Translations under genes and position numbers: made by a program
Shown here: positions 1-13,002 of the stretch, piece after piece
How the letters are laid out: each line of letters opens with the position of its first letter
Numbering within the stretch: the first letter of the stretch is position 1
Assembly (NCBI GenBank): GCA_028752905.1
Contig: JAQNBH010000015.1
Span: forward strand, 17,158,669 to 17,222,668
DNA length: 64,000 nucleotides
Direction of reading: 5' to 3'
DNA from: Cladorhizidae sp. MBARI D1340-BT2
Taxonomy: Eukaryota; Porifera; Demospongiae; Poecilosclerida; Cladorhizidae
The notes under the pieces: generated by a model
The model's input: only the letters and a program-made list of their open reading frames with translations
What the model was told of the DNA's origin: nothing
Databases searched by the model: none

Positions 1-270
1 CTCCTCCTCTTCTCTCTGCTCCCCCCTCTTCACCCTGCTCCCTCCTCTTCACCCTGCTCCCTCCTCTTCTCCCTGCTCCTCTTTTTCTCCCTGCTCCTCC
101 TCTTCTCTCTGCTCCCTCCTCTTCACCCTGCTCCCTCCTCTTCACTCTGCTCCCTCCTCTTCGCTCCTCCTCTTCTCCCATCTCTTCTCTTTCTCTCTGT
201 GTTTCCTTCAACTTTTCCCCATCCTCTTCAGTCCCTCCCTCTTCACCTTCCTTCCTTATCTATCTAGACC
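1..270. repeat. Pyrimidine-rich minisatellite in a symplekin intron
   Basis: The stretch is built from degenerate units of the form CTGCTCCCTCCTCTTCACC on the + strand, repeated about ten times and decaying toward position 270. It lies upstream of the first visible symplekin exon, so it is intronic. No gene is visible here. Confidence 0.85.
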
Positions 271-368
271 CAGATTCTAAGTGTTTTGCGACAGCCATCA
301 TCATGTAAGGAAGAAAGGAAAGTGAAGGGTCTCTGACAGTAACATTTGTTTGATGCTTGTGTTTGCAG

Positions 369-2065
369 TTGAATGTAGGGAACAGATCACGACTATGCTG
401 ACAGACCTAGGCTGCACCCAAGTTGAGGTATGCACTATATATATGTTGATTCACAAGAGGCAATTGAGTGCGTAACACAGACTAATGCAATCTGTAACAC
501 AACGTAATGAATGCATAACACAGCATAATAATATGGTGCGTAACAACCTAGTGTGTGTACGTATGCGTAACACAAGGTAATGTAATGCTGCATGCATGGA
601 TTTGTATTGGCTGCTCGGCCCAGTGGGCATGCCATTTTTTCCACTGAGTTGCCTTTGTTTTATGTCGCAGTATACTGTACTTGGCTATAACTTGTGTCGG
701 TGTATTGCGACCATCACATTCTGTATTTGCCGATTGTTTAATTAGACGTATGTATTTGCATTCCAGATAGCTAAGAGCACCCCCAAGGTGTCACACGAGA
801 CAATGAAGAGAGCGCGTGTGGACGCAGAGAGCGCTGCGGCAGTTAAGAAGCTACGCACAAGCAGGGTGAGCTCTATTTCACGCAATGCTAGTTGGATTAT
901 GGTGAGGTTGAGAATTGGCTTTGAATGTTTTTGCTTATTTTCCGCTCGCAATCTCACATGCTCAATTGACACTGGCTCGCTACTATCCTACCGCACGATC
1001 GCCCACTCTTCTGCCAATCCAGATCCTAGAGTCCACAACCAGCAGCAGTGTGCCGGTCACCATGAAGGGGAAGGGCTCTTCTCCCGTGGGAGGAGCAGGT
1101 GAAAACAAGCAACAATTGATGCCGGGAGGTGCTCTCTTGGAGGCCACGGAGATGACCACAGAAGGTGAGGGAGTTTATTAAAAGTTTTAAAAGTTGTTCC
1201 TGGAACATTTTAAGGACCAGACGGTATTAGAGGAACTTGTGTGTGTGTGTGTGTACGCGCGAGGGAGGGGTGAGAAGATGGAGGGGGGGAGGGGGGGAAT
1301 AGGGCAGTTGTGTATGAATGAAAACACGAAGAAGAGTAGCATTTTCTTCTGTCTCTGCAATCAAGTGACTTGCAGTGACTGCATGCACGCGCACTGAGGG
1401 GAAATATAAATGATTGTTTTTGTTGCTCGACATTGTAGTGGGTGATCTGCTGTATGTAGTGGGACTAGAGGAACAGCATATGCTCTGTGTGTTCCATGGG
1501 AAGCCTCCTGCCATGCTTTCTCTCATAACAAACATACATGCCCAATATTGCCACAACCTTGGCCAGGACATCTCGGGGCTCTGGATACTTGAGACTATCC
1601 CAGGAGGACCGTCATTTGCGGTGGGAGTGGGTGACTGACTCATGATCCAAGAATCAGTGCTACTTAGGCCTAGTGCTATTCTAGAAGGGCTACAGTATCT
1701 AAGTATGACTGTTATTTGGGGGCAGGGTGACTGACTCATGGTTCCAGGAATCAGTTCTTGGCCTAGTAGGCTAGGGGAGGTGTATTTCGGCTTGGGCCCA
1801 AATAGGGCCAGAGTTATTCTAAGGCAAAGGTGGCATTCTAGGGCTGGGGCATTCTCCCAAGTATCCCACGAATGTGCCTGGGGAAGGTTATAGACATACA
1901 TGTACTATCCCTGATGTGTGTGTGTGTGTAGATTTGACCTCGCTCCTGACGCCTGAAGCAGTGACAGAGTTGGTGATTGAGAGCATGAAGAACATGCCCT
2001 CGATGCAGCCCAAGATGTTTGGTCACTCGTACACACCTATAGCAGCTGCTGGCACAGTGGCACAG
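369..2065 (+). CDS. SYMPK: Symplekin exons 1-4 of the visible part
   Basis: Exons 369-427, 767-865, 1023-1164 and 1932-2065. They encode [10 protein letters not shown], then a basic stretch with KRARVD and KKLRTSR, a low-complexity Ser/Gly linker, and [19 protein letters not shown] leading to [16 protein letters not shown]. The basic stretch resembles a nuclear localisation signal, as in animal symplekins at this position. Donors and acceptors are GT and AG. The first exon starts in the middle of a codon, showing that more exons lie upstream. Confidence 0.9.
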
Positions 2066-2234
2066 GTGAGTGGGTACATGGGTGGGGGGAGGGTGCACAA
2101 AAGAACAGGCGGATTATGGTCTACCGTGCAGACCAACCAACATTTGTGGGTGGGGCTAATCTCTATCAAGACGCGGGATAAACATATTTAGAACTTTTAC
2201 CCGCTGTTCCTTTAAAAAAAACACGTGGAAAACA

Positions 2235-2270
<36 letters not shown>

Positions 2271-5200
2271 AATGTGACACTTGACTGCAGCCGTCTGAGA
2301 ATTGGTGGAGTAGCCCTCAGCACCACAGCATCTGAGGATCGATTGGAGCAGGTGTAGACATCGAAACAGCTACTCAAAGTCGCTATCGACATCGGCACAG
2401 CTGAACGAACGTTCTGTTATCAGTTATCACCTCTGCTGAGTGTGCCATCAATTGAACCAGCTCCTGGAAACGCTACAGATGGAGAACAGCTCTCCTGGAG
2501 TGGCTTTGTTATCACCTCAGCTCACTGGCCGCTCAACTGCAGTAGCTCTCGACATCACCTTAGCTGATCGTCGCTCGAACACAGTATCCAGACATCGCTA
2601 CATTTTACTGACGCTCAATGCAGTTATCTGTTAGAATTTTAAACGAACAAATGAATTTCACAGAGGGTCCACGCACTCATTAGATTCTGCATGGGTGTCC
2701 AACGCAGCGGAAAAGTTATGCTTATTTTGATCTCTATACTAATACGTAGGTAACTAGCACTCGATGACAAAAAAAGAGTTAATCGATATTTGTCCGAGCA
2801 ATCTAGAAAGTGACCTATCAAGATTGCAATTAGTTATGACAAGGTATCCTACCATCTATTTTGTGCACTGGGGGTTCACAGGTCACAAGTGGGTGGATGT
2901 GGGACTTTTCTACATATGCACACAAGACGGGATACAAGAATATAATATGGGTGTTCATCGTTTTATATGGTAAAGGGTCATCAAGATTTGTCTGGATGCT
3001 TTTTTTTGTTCTTCCCCCCCTTTTTCCCTTCTTTCTTCCTTCCTTTCCCCCCTCCATTCTCTTGATACTCATGGGCAGATTATTTCGTTATTTCAATGCT
3101 GGGGCCATTTTTTTCTCTTTCTATTTCAAGGTTCTCAGTTCGATCGTGGATGGAATCATTAAAATTAAAATTAAATTAATTCCTCTCTACTAATATCAGC
3201 TCTCTACTAATATCAGAAAATTCTGTGGGTGGCTTCTACCAATAACATCATATTGTTTACATGTGTGAGTCTAGAGGCCACCAGCTTGAAAACACACCCC
3301 TCAATGGAGTCGTGTATCTAGAGGCCACCAGCTTGAAAACACACCCCTCAATGGAGTCGTGTATCTCACCTTACTGTTAAAGGGGGAAATATGTGGGTTT
3401 GCCCATGTTCGCTTTGGTAGTCAAGATCACCAGTCAGGATTGAATCATATAAAATAAATTCCCCTACCAATATCGGGATATTCTGTGAGGCGGCTTCGAG
3501 AAAAAAAAGAGGTTTCTTTAACCAGTAAACCATAATAGATACATACATGTAGCTACATATGTCAGTTTGTATTGCATGTATGTTTTAAAGGCCCACTGGA
3601 TGCCACACCAGCTTGAAAGCACTCCCTCAACATGGTGTGGGTGTCTCAGCTAGTAGATGATATGTTGATACATATGCCATGCCTGGAAGTACCAAGTTTT
3701 CCAGCCAATCTCCCCCTGGGGGGGCTGGCTCGCTCGCCAACTATTATACATTTTGTTGAAGGCATTAAAGTTGCCTCTCTCGGCATGTTTGTTTGCGTGT
3801 ATGCATGTGCAGGTCAAGCATCTGGCGAGACTGTTGGCCTCTCAGATGACCTCGGCTGGTATTGGTGTTGGAGCAGAAGCTAAGAACATCAAATGCACAC
3901 CAAAAGTAAGCTGGGAGAATGGTTGCAAAGAGATAACAAGGCTTCACACAGGACTTTGGGGGGGGGGGTGTTTGGTGTGCCAGAGATTATTTTATTGGTG
4001 CAGTCACTTTACATAGCTGTAAAAAGGGTCGACCACAATTACATGCTGGAATTCTGTTAGGGGGCATCCCACCCACCCCTGCCTGCATGGCGCACTGTAT
4101 TTCTCTTTATAATCAGCTCTCAGTTGTGATTGTATGCGTTGTTGTTGTTGTTGTAGTAAATTTGATGCTGTTGTTGATTTCGTTTGTTTGAACTTATTGT
4201 TTGCACTTTTGATGGATGAACAGCCAAGAACTGAAGTGCGTACAGCATGTTGCATTAGGAAGCATCGGACTCCGGTTAACTCAGGGGTGTGATGTTCTTT
4301 CTTTCTTAGGGGTCAGAAGGTTTGAGCCCCATGGATTCTTCCCCGGTGGTCAGAGACCCTCGCAAGCGTCGCAGAGAGAAAGGCCATGAAGAGGAGAGTA
4401 AGAAAATGAAGGAGGAAGAAGAAGAGCCCAAAGCACCAAATGTGAGTTCTCTCTCTCTCCTTCTCTCTCATAAAATAAGGTGGCTACATGTACAGAGTGT
4501 GTGTTGCAATTTGTAATATTTTATCAGTTTGCACAAGGTGTGCTTTTAATAGGGTTAATGAGCATCTACTTAGGAGGAGGGTGAGGGAGAGAGCATTTGG
4601 CAAAATTGTGAAATGGTGACAGTTAATTAAATGGTGCAATGCTGGAATCTTCCTCAGTTGACTTTGGAGAAGAGCATGGCTGAACTATCTCTCCTTGGTT
4701 CTCTCTTGGGTCTGCCCAACATCATGGATCCCATGTTCCCCCTGGCCTATGCTACCTTCTTCTCCCCTCCCACCATTTCATCAGTACCATTGGAGACAGC
4801 CCCTGCCATCGTTTCTTCTAATGCAAGTTCACTCTTTATAGGGTTCTCAATCAATTTCAACTTTCCCCATCTTGGCCCCTTCACTCTCAATTTTCATTTC
4901 CTCAACTCCCTGACTTTCTCTCTCTCATCCTCTTCCTTCCCCTGCACTCAACCCCCTGACTCCCTCAACTTCCACTTTCTTCAATCCCTGACTTTCTCTC
5001 TCTCATCCCCCTGTACTCAACCCCCTGACTCCCTCAACTTCCACTTTCTTCAATCCCTGACTTTCTCTCTCTCATCCTCTTCCTTCCCCTGTACTCAACC
5101 CCCTGACTCCCTCAACTTCCACTTTCTTCAATCCCTGACTTTCTCTCTCTCGTCCTCTTCCTTCCCCTGCACTCAACCCCCTGACTCCCTCAACTTCCAC

Positions 5201-8200
5201 TTTCTTCAATCCCTGACTTTCACTCTCCCCTTCCCTCTTCCTACCCCCCCGTAGTCAACCCACTCCCTCGACTTTCACTTCCCTCAACTCCCTAACTTTC
5301 TTTCACCCCCCCCCCCCCCCTCCTCTTCCTGCCCCCTGTACTCAACCCCCTGGCTTCCTCAACTTTCCTTTTCCTCACTCTTGTTTGTAGCTTGTGCCCA
5401 TTCCCACGTCTCCGACTGTTCCGAGTGAAGAAGGTGTGTCCACTAAACTAAAACTCAGTGATGTTGCACTGGAATACACAACCTTATATTGATAGTGCCT
5501 GTCATGCAGTGTGTATATAATATGTATACTGTATTTCCTCAAATAGGACACATGCATTCTATTTATTTCATGAGCTGCTTAGTTGCACGTGCTATTCAAG
5601 GTCTATTTTTCAACATAACTAACAGACATGTGCGCAGGTAATTCACCGGATCTCAAAGGGTGGTAATTGTTATAGTAGGAATGATTGTGCTCTAGCCATT
5701 GTCCTTTCTCTTCAAAGTCCGCTTCATCGCTTGCGAAGAGGTCGTCGTCATCAGTCTCTCCCACCTTTGGAGTTTGGCCGTCTCTCTGGCGATGTTTGCT
5801 GCAGCACTTTCTGCTGCTTGCCCGGGCTTTAGACAGGGAATGCTTGACCCATCTATTACTGAAATCCTGCAACTTTTGAAGGATGTAATTACCACTCCAG
5901 TGGTGACAGGTTCCCGAGCTTTCTTCACCCACTCCAGACAGCATTTTCTCAGGGCTTTCATACTTCCTGCTGGTGTGTGGTTTAATTGAAGGCGCGTTCT
6001 ATTTATTTTAATATGAAATTAGTGCATATTCTATTCAAGGGCGACTCTAATCGAGGAAATATGGTGTACACATGTGTATATGTGTGTGTATATAGAAGAC
6101 AAAAAATGTTGTTTTAGATTTCTCACTATTAATGGGGAAAAACACAACAACTCCAAAAGCTTACGATGACCTTCTCAATAATCAACTTGAAATTGTACTC
6201 TCTCGACGTTTCAACTGATGCTAAGACTCGCGTGAGCTTTCATTTTAATTTTAGAGTTCGTTGACAACCCAAGAAAGAGATATCTGAAATGTTTATGTCA
6301 GCTGAAAGTAATTTCATACAAGTTTTGTTTAAAATGGATTGGCTGATCGAAACAAGAATTTACCAATGCCCACCAATATTTAGAAGACCCTTTACCTTTA
6401 TGATTTAAACTGTATAATATTGGCATACATCATGGTTTCATTTAGAAATATGTCCAAGGGGGAACAACTGGAGGAATCTGGATTTTAAGGGGGGGCATGA
6501 TGGTTAAAGATGTGACAAAGTTTGTAATGAATTTTAACAATACAATTTCCAAGGGGGGGTGGCAAAAAGGTTCCAGGCAGCCCCCCCTAAATGAAACCCT
6601 GCATATGGTTTTAAAAGGAAAGGATTTAAAAGGAAAGGATTCTCTAAATATTTGTGGCATTAAAAAACGTCGATTTTTTTCCTCTTTTTTTCCCCTCCAT
6701 TTTTTGTCTTGTTTCTATTGCTTGTTACTCATATTATATATAATATATATATATATGGATCACCGATGAGGACTATGAGAGTTAAGGGCTCTCCCTCAAC
6801 TAAGAGTAAGGTATTTTAGTGCACGATGAATTTGAAGGCACTGGCTATTTCACTAAGATCAGAGCTAAGGAGCAGTCTATTCGAGGTGCGAAGTAATCGA
6901 GTAGTTGTAGCTCCGCCTATTTACATATATATATGTGTGGTTCATGCTGACTCAGCAATAATCTGCTGCAACCTCGGGAATAGCATGAAGGGTAGGAGTT
7001 TATGAATGCACGCTCTTATGAATGGACTTATGGTTCTCCAGTTATTGGAGGGGGGAGTAGGTGATTAAACAGATGGAAACACAGATCCTTGAAGGTAAGT
7101 TTAATGTTGACTACCATAGCAAAGGATTCAAGGCACGCTGGAAGTGTTCTGAGCTAAAATTAGCTGAAGCCACTTTTTAGGTGCTAAGGAGCTGCTAGAG
7201 TGAGTTTAGCTGAGATATGAGCTAAGAGTTTGTGCACTTCTTCATGTCAAGTATATATTTCATCTCACATGTACAGTGTACACTTTTTACCAATGTGTCC
7301 CTCCCTGTGTGTCCCTCCCTGTGTGTCTCTCCCTGTGTGTCTCGCTCTGTGTTTCTTAGATATCAAGGAAGCTAAAGACAAAGAGAAGTGGAAGGTTTGT
7401 CTAGAATTGTGTGTGTGTGTGTGTGATTAACGTTGCTAATGTTTTACTTGTCCTTGCCTCATTAGCTTCAAGCCACCCTTCCTCAGGTTTGTGCGGGTTG
7501 AATCTACAATGACCTTGTTGCAACTTTTGGTTTGTTTCTTTGCTAATGCTGCATCTTGTAGAAGCTGAAGAGGATCCGGAAGTTTGACCTTTGTACTCTG
7601 GCAAAACCCATGGAAGGGGATGAGATGCGCGGAATGACAATATCGGCTTTCAAGAGGGTACTTGAATCTGAGAGTAAGGAAGGCAGGAGGGGTGGGGGTG
7701 GGTAGGGGTGGAGGGATAGGAGTAAGGTGGAGGTGGGAGAGTGTTGGGGGTGAGGTGGAGGAGGAGGGATTAGGATGGGGTGGAGGAGAGAGGGGGTGAG
7801 GTGGAGAGGGATAAAGGTGGAGTGGAAAGGAGAGGGGGGGGGGGGGGAGGGAGGGTGGAGGTAAAGTGGAGGGGGTTATAAATGTGGGGAGGAGAGAGAA
7901 AGGAATGGAGGAAATGGTGAGTTTGTATAATCTTCTCTACATGTGTCTGTCTTTCCCAGAGAACTTTGTCTACCGAGGTGGAGCAGCCAGCCTGACCAGA
8001 ACAAAGCTGATTGTCAACTTAGTCACCCTCTTTGACAACTTCAACTCGAGTAAGTAAGATCTCTCATTGCGATTACTATAGACCCATTGCAAGAGCTAGA
8101 GCATGTCAAGAGGACAAATTTAAGTTGGTTATCGTTGTGTCTATATCATATTAACTGTGAGTTCATTGAGAGTTCATCATTATAGTTTAAGCTTCGTCTC

Positions 8201-11200
8201 TAAAGATTGGCCTGCTACATGACACTAGTCCAGCTCCACTGCCGTCCACAGTGCAGCGTGCAATCAAAAAGGACCGTCAACTTGTGTATAATTAATATGC
8301 TCCTATTGCTGCAAAATTAAAAGTTAGCCTGCAACTAACTGTTGCCCTAGAAATTTAATACATGGATGCAGAGGCAAAAAGAACCATAGGAACAGGTGGA
8401 GACAGTTAATTAGCAGATAACCACATGAAAAATTCTTGTAGTTGTGTGTGACAGGTGGAATGGTGTTAATTAATTAGATAGCCACATGAAAGATGCATGT
8501 AGTACCACGTGTGCGTGTATATGAATGTGCCTCGGTAAGGAATGAATGCTTGTGGATGTGCCTTCAGTAGACATCCGAGGATAATTTTTGAAGAAGCCCT
8601 CACTAGACCAAGCCCACTTATAATGTTACTTTGTCTCGAGAACACAAATGTCTCAAAATGTGTAATTGGCAGCCGAAGTGAGGGTAAGTATCACGTAACC
8701 CACCCTTTACCTGTTTTACATTCGGGGGGGTGGGGGTGGGGGGGAGTATCTGGCGCTAGAGCATTTTGTTCTTAGAGTGCCTGTGGTTGTGATCATGCTT
8801 GCTGCACAATCTCTAGGGGGGGGGGGGGGTTCAAAATTGACAGTGTAGCCGTTGCAGCCAAACCTTATCCCCTTCCCCTGTTCCCCCGGAAATTTTACCA
8901 CCCAAGACCACAAACACACCAAGATTGGGATCAAAATGGTCCACATCGACTGCCCGATTCTTTCCCTCCCCTGGCCATTATTAAAGAGATGCAGTCAAGC
9001 TTTGTACTGCCACATGTAAGGCTATCCACACATGCCCTGTTATCCATCCTAAACATGAATGGGTTACACCGTCAGCCCCCTGCAAGGTGCAACAAATAAG
9101 CTCCCCAGCAGAGTCTTGGACTGTAGTCTTGCTCCCAGCTGGTGGTGAAGGGAAAGCCAGCACCATCACTAAAAGCACATGTGCGTAAGGGGAAATGGTG
9201 ATCACCATTGCTTTCTGCAACATTGCCTTGGCCAGTCGAAGCGCAGAGCATAAGGACTCGTTTCTCTATCTCTAGTAATTAACGACTGCCTTGCAATAAA
9301 TATTGTGTCTTTGATTGTGATTTTCTATCAAGTGGATTGTCTCTAGCAAAATTATACATTTATATGAACTACAGAAAAAGTTTTATAGTCATGAGAGATT
9401 GCTCCTAAATATGGCATTGCTACTGCCCTTTACAGAATTTGCATTGCTATGAACATGCAAGCACATTCATTTGTAGGCATGTCTTTATTAAGAAATACAT
9501 GCTCCACTGACGAATCTTACCTCATTATACATACATTCATAACCTGCACATATGCTAGTTCCTATTTTGATATACTGGAGGGAAGGGGGCAACGGTGAGG
9601 GGGGTCTGGAGGAAATGGGATGGGGGAGGGAGCAGGTCGTATCTCTGTGTGCAAATGTCATCACGCCAACACATTGTGTGAAGTGATAAATAAAAGGCTT
9701 GGCAAGTATGGACGAAAGTGGAGGCAGGTGCTGCAATGCAAATGGCTTGACAACATTCCTCCTCTCCCCCGTTTTATATATTAAATTTATACTGTCAGGT
9801 GTAGGACTCCTCCTTGTTGGGAGCTATCCTCTGTGTTGTGTTTGGTGGTAGCACTGGTGCTCGATGCTGTCCTCTGTATCTGGTGGCATCACTGGTGCTC
9901 GATGCTGTCCTAGTCCAGCTCTGTATCTGGTGGTAGCACTGGTTCTTGATGCTGTCCTAGTCCAGCTCTGTATCTGGTGGTAGCACTGGTTCTTGATGCT
10001 GTCCTAGTCCAGCTCTGTATCTGGTGGCATCACTGGTGCTCGATGCTTCCCTAGTCCAGCTCTGTATCTGGTGGCATCACTGGTTCTTGATGCTGCCCTG
10101 GTCCAGCTCTGTGTCTGGTGGCATCACTGGTGCTCAATGCTGCTCCAGTCCAGCTCTGTATCTGGTGGCATCACTGGTGCTCGATGCTTCCCTAGTCCAG
10201 CTCTGTATCTGGTGGCATCACTGGTTCTTGATGCTGCCCTGGTCCAGCTCTGTATCTGGTGGTAGCACTGGTTCTTGATGCTGCCCTGGTCCAGCTCTGT
10301 ATCTGGTGGTAGCACTGGTGCTCGATGCTGCTCCAGTCCAGCTCTGTATCTGGTGGCATCACTGGTGCTCGATGCTGCCCTGGTCCAGCTCTGTATCTGG
10401 TGGCATCACTGGTTCTTGATGCTGCTCCAGTCCAGCTCTGTATCTGGTGGCATCACTGGTGCTCGATGCTGCCCTGGTCCAGCTCTGTATCTGGTGGCAT
10501 CACTGGTTCTTGATGCTGCCCTGGTCCAGCTCTGTATCTGGTGGCATCACTGGTTCTTGATGCTGCCCTGGTCCAGCTCTGTATCTGGTGGTAGCACTGG
10601 TGCTCAATGCTGCTCCAGTCCAGCTCTGTATCTGGTGGCATCACTGGTGCTCGATGCTGCCCTGGTCCAGCTCTGTGTCTGGTGGCATCACTGGTGCTCA
10701 ATGTTGTCCTAGTCCAGCTCTGTATCTGGTGGTAGCACTGGTTCTTGATGTTGTCCTAGTCCAGCTCTGTATCTGGTGGTAGCACTGGTGCTTGATGCTG
10801 CCCTGGTCCAGCTCTGTATCTGGTGGTATCACTGGTGCTCAATGCTGCTCCAGTCCAGCTCTGTATCTGGTGGCATCACTGGTGCTCGATGCTGCCCTGG
10901 TCCAGCTCTGTATCTGGTGGCATCACTGGTTCTTGATGCTTCCCTAGTCCAGCTCTGTATCTGGTGGCATCACTGGTGCTCGATGCTGCCCTGGTCCAGC
11001 TGTGTGTGATCACTGGTGCTCGATGTTGTCCTAGTCCAGCTCTGTATCTGGTGGCATCACTGGTGCTCGATGCTTCCCTAGTTCAGCTGTGTGTGATCAC
11101 TGGTGCTCGATGTTGTCCTAGTCGAGCTTAAACTGCTGCCATCCGTCCTCTAACTCTTGTACATAAAATTGAACACAACTGTCGTAAAAATTACTAACAC

Positions 11201-12969
11201 GCACACAAGTAGAGATCGTGTACAGCATTATTGAGCTATCAGCACATGGATCCTTGCTGTTCGGAGTCAGAAGTGCATATGCTTTATGCTAGACTTCACC
11301 ATGTGCAGGAATGTCAGATAACACAGCCATTTCAGGTGGCCTAGTGGTGACCACGGACAAGCCTATGCATGTCCAAAGTTCCAAGTCATTGTTCACCTAA
11401 TCCTAGCCCTAGTCCTACATGTATAGCCCTAGAGCCCTACATGCATAGCCCTAGTCCTACATGTACATAGCCCTAGTCCTACATGTACATGTATAGCCCT
11501 AGTCCTACATGTACATGTATAGCCCTAGTCCTACATGTATAGCCCTAGTCCTACATGTACATGTATAGCCCTAGTCCTACATGTATATAGCCCTAGTCCT
11601 ACATGTATATAGCCCTAGTCCTACATGTATATAGCCCTAGTCCTACATGTATATAGCCCTAGTCCTACATGTACAGTATATACCCCTAGTCCTACATGTA
11701 TGTATATAGCCCTAGTCATACATGTACATGTATAGCCCTAGTCTATAGCCCTAGTCCTACATGTAGTCCTACATGTATAGCCCTAGTCCTACATGTATAG
11801 CCCTAGTCCTACATGTATAGCCCTAGTCCTACATGTATAGTCCTAGTCTTACATGTATAGTCCTAGTCTTACATGTATAGCCCTAGTCCTGCATGTATAG
11901 TCCTAGTCTTACATGTATAGCCCTAGTCCTACATGTGTAGCCCTAGTCCTACATGTGTAGCCCTAGTCCTACATGTAATAGCCCTAGTCCTACATGTATA
12001 GCCCTAGACCTGCATGTACAGCCCTAGTCCTACATGTATAGTCCTAGTCCTACATGTATAGCCTAGACCTGCATGTATAGCCCTAGTCCTACATGTATAG
12101 TCCTAGTCCTACATGTATAGTCCCTATCTTACATGTATGTATAGGCCCAGTCCTAGCCAGTATGGGCAAGAACTTCATACTGTACTTCCTAAATAAGCCA
12201 ATGCCATAAACTGCATACATGTACATTATGCATGAACCACTTCTTTATTCACCAGCTCTCCTGGAGTTCATTCTTGAGGATCTTCGTGGGAGATTTGACA
12301 TTGCCACAGCATGGCTCTACTCCAAGTACAGTGCTATGCAAGGCTACATCCCGCACAATGAAGACGGCATGTTGTACGATGCCTGTCTGACGAGCTTGCT
12401 GGAAGGTGCCAAGGCCAAGCTGGGCCCGAAGGATAGGCTCTTCACCAAGCTGGTTCTGGAGGCGCCCAGGATTACACCCAACGCTCTGAACATCATCACC
12501 TCATACTGCCATGACGAGGTACTGTATTCTAAGCTTGAGTGCTAATGGGTTAAGTGTTGGGGCTGACTTACACTTAGTATGTTGTCAAAATACATGCCAT
12601 TTGAAAGGTATGCTTAACAAATGTGACTTATGACCTTGAAGTATGAAACACACCGCATTTATTTATGAACCTTAGTGGAGGACCACCTTTAGTTGTTGTT
12701 GGTTCTTTTCAAAAAGCAACAAAAAAACATTTATTTATTAAAATCACCTTCTCAATAATCAACTTCAAATTGTATTCACTCGACGTTTCGACTAGATGCT
12801 CTAGTCTTCATTATTCCTGATGAAGACTAGAGCATCTAGAAGACTAGAGCATCTAGTCGAAACGTCGAGGGAATACAATTTGAAATTGATTATTGAGCAG
12901 TTGAGCAGGTGATTTTAATGTTAATTAAGGTCAACTGAGAGTTCATTGAGTATTTAATTAAAATTATTA

Positions 12970-13002
<33 letters not shown>

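Noticed and set aside
1435..1638. Open + frame between symplekin exons 3 and 4, possibly a cassette exon
   Set aside because: An AG precedes it, but no GT donor gives the phase needed to join the next exon, the flanking exons join correctly without it, and I know no matching family.
4631..5254. 207-codon open frame in a symplekin intron
   Set aside because: Mostly a 78-bp minisatellite whose period is a multiple of three, which keeps the frame open by chance; no domain.
10024..11009. Several overlapping open frames on both strands ([16 protein letters not shown] repeats)
   Set aside because: They are translations of the 47-bp minisatellite in different frames.
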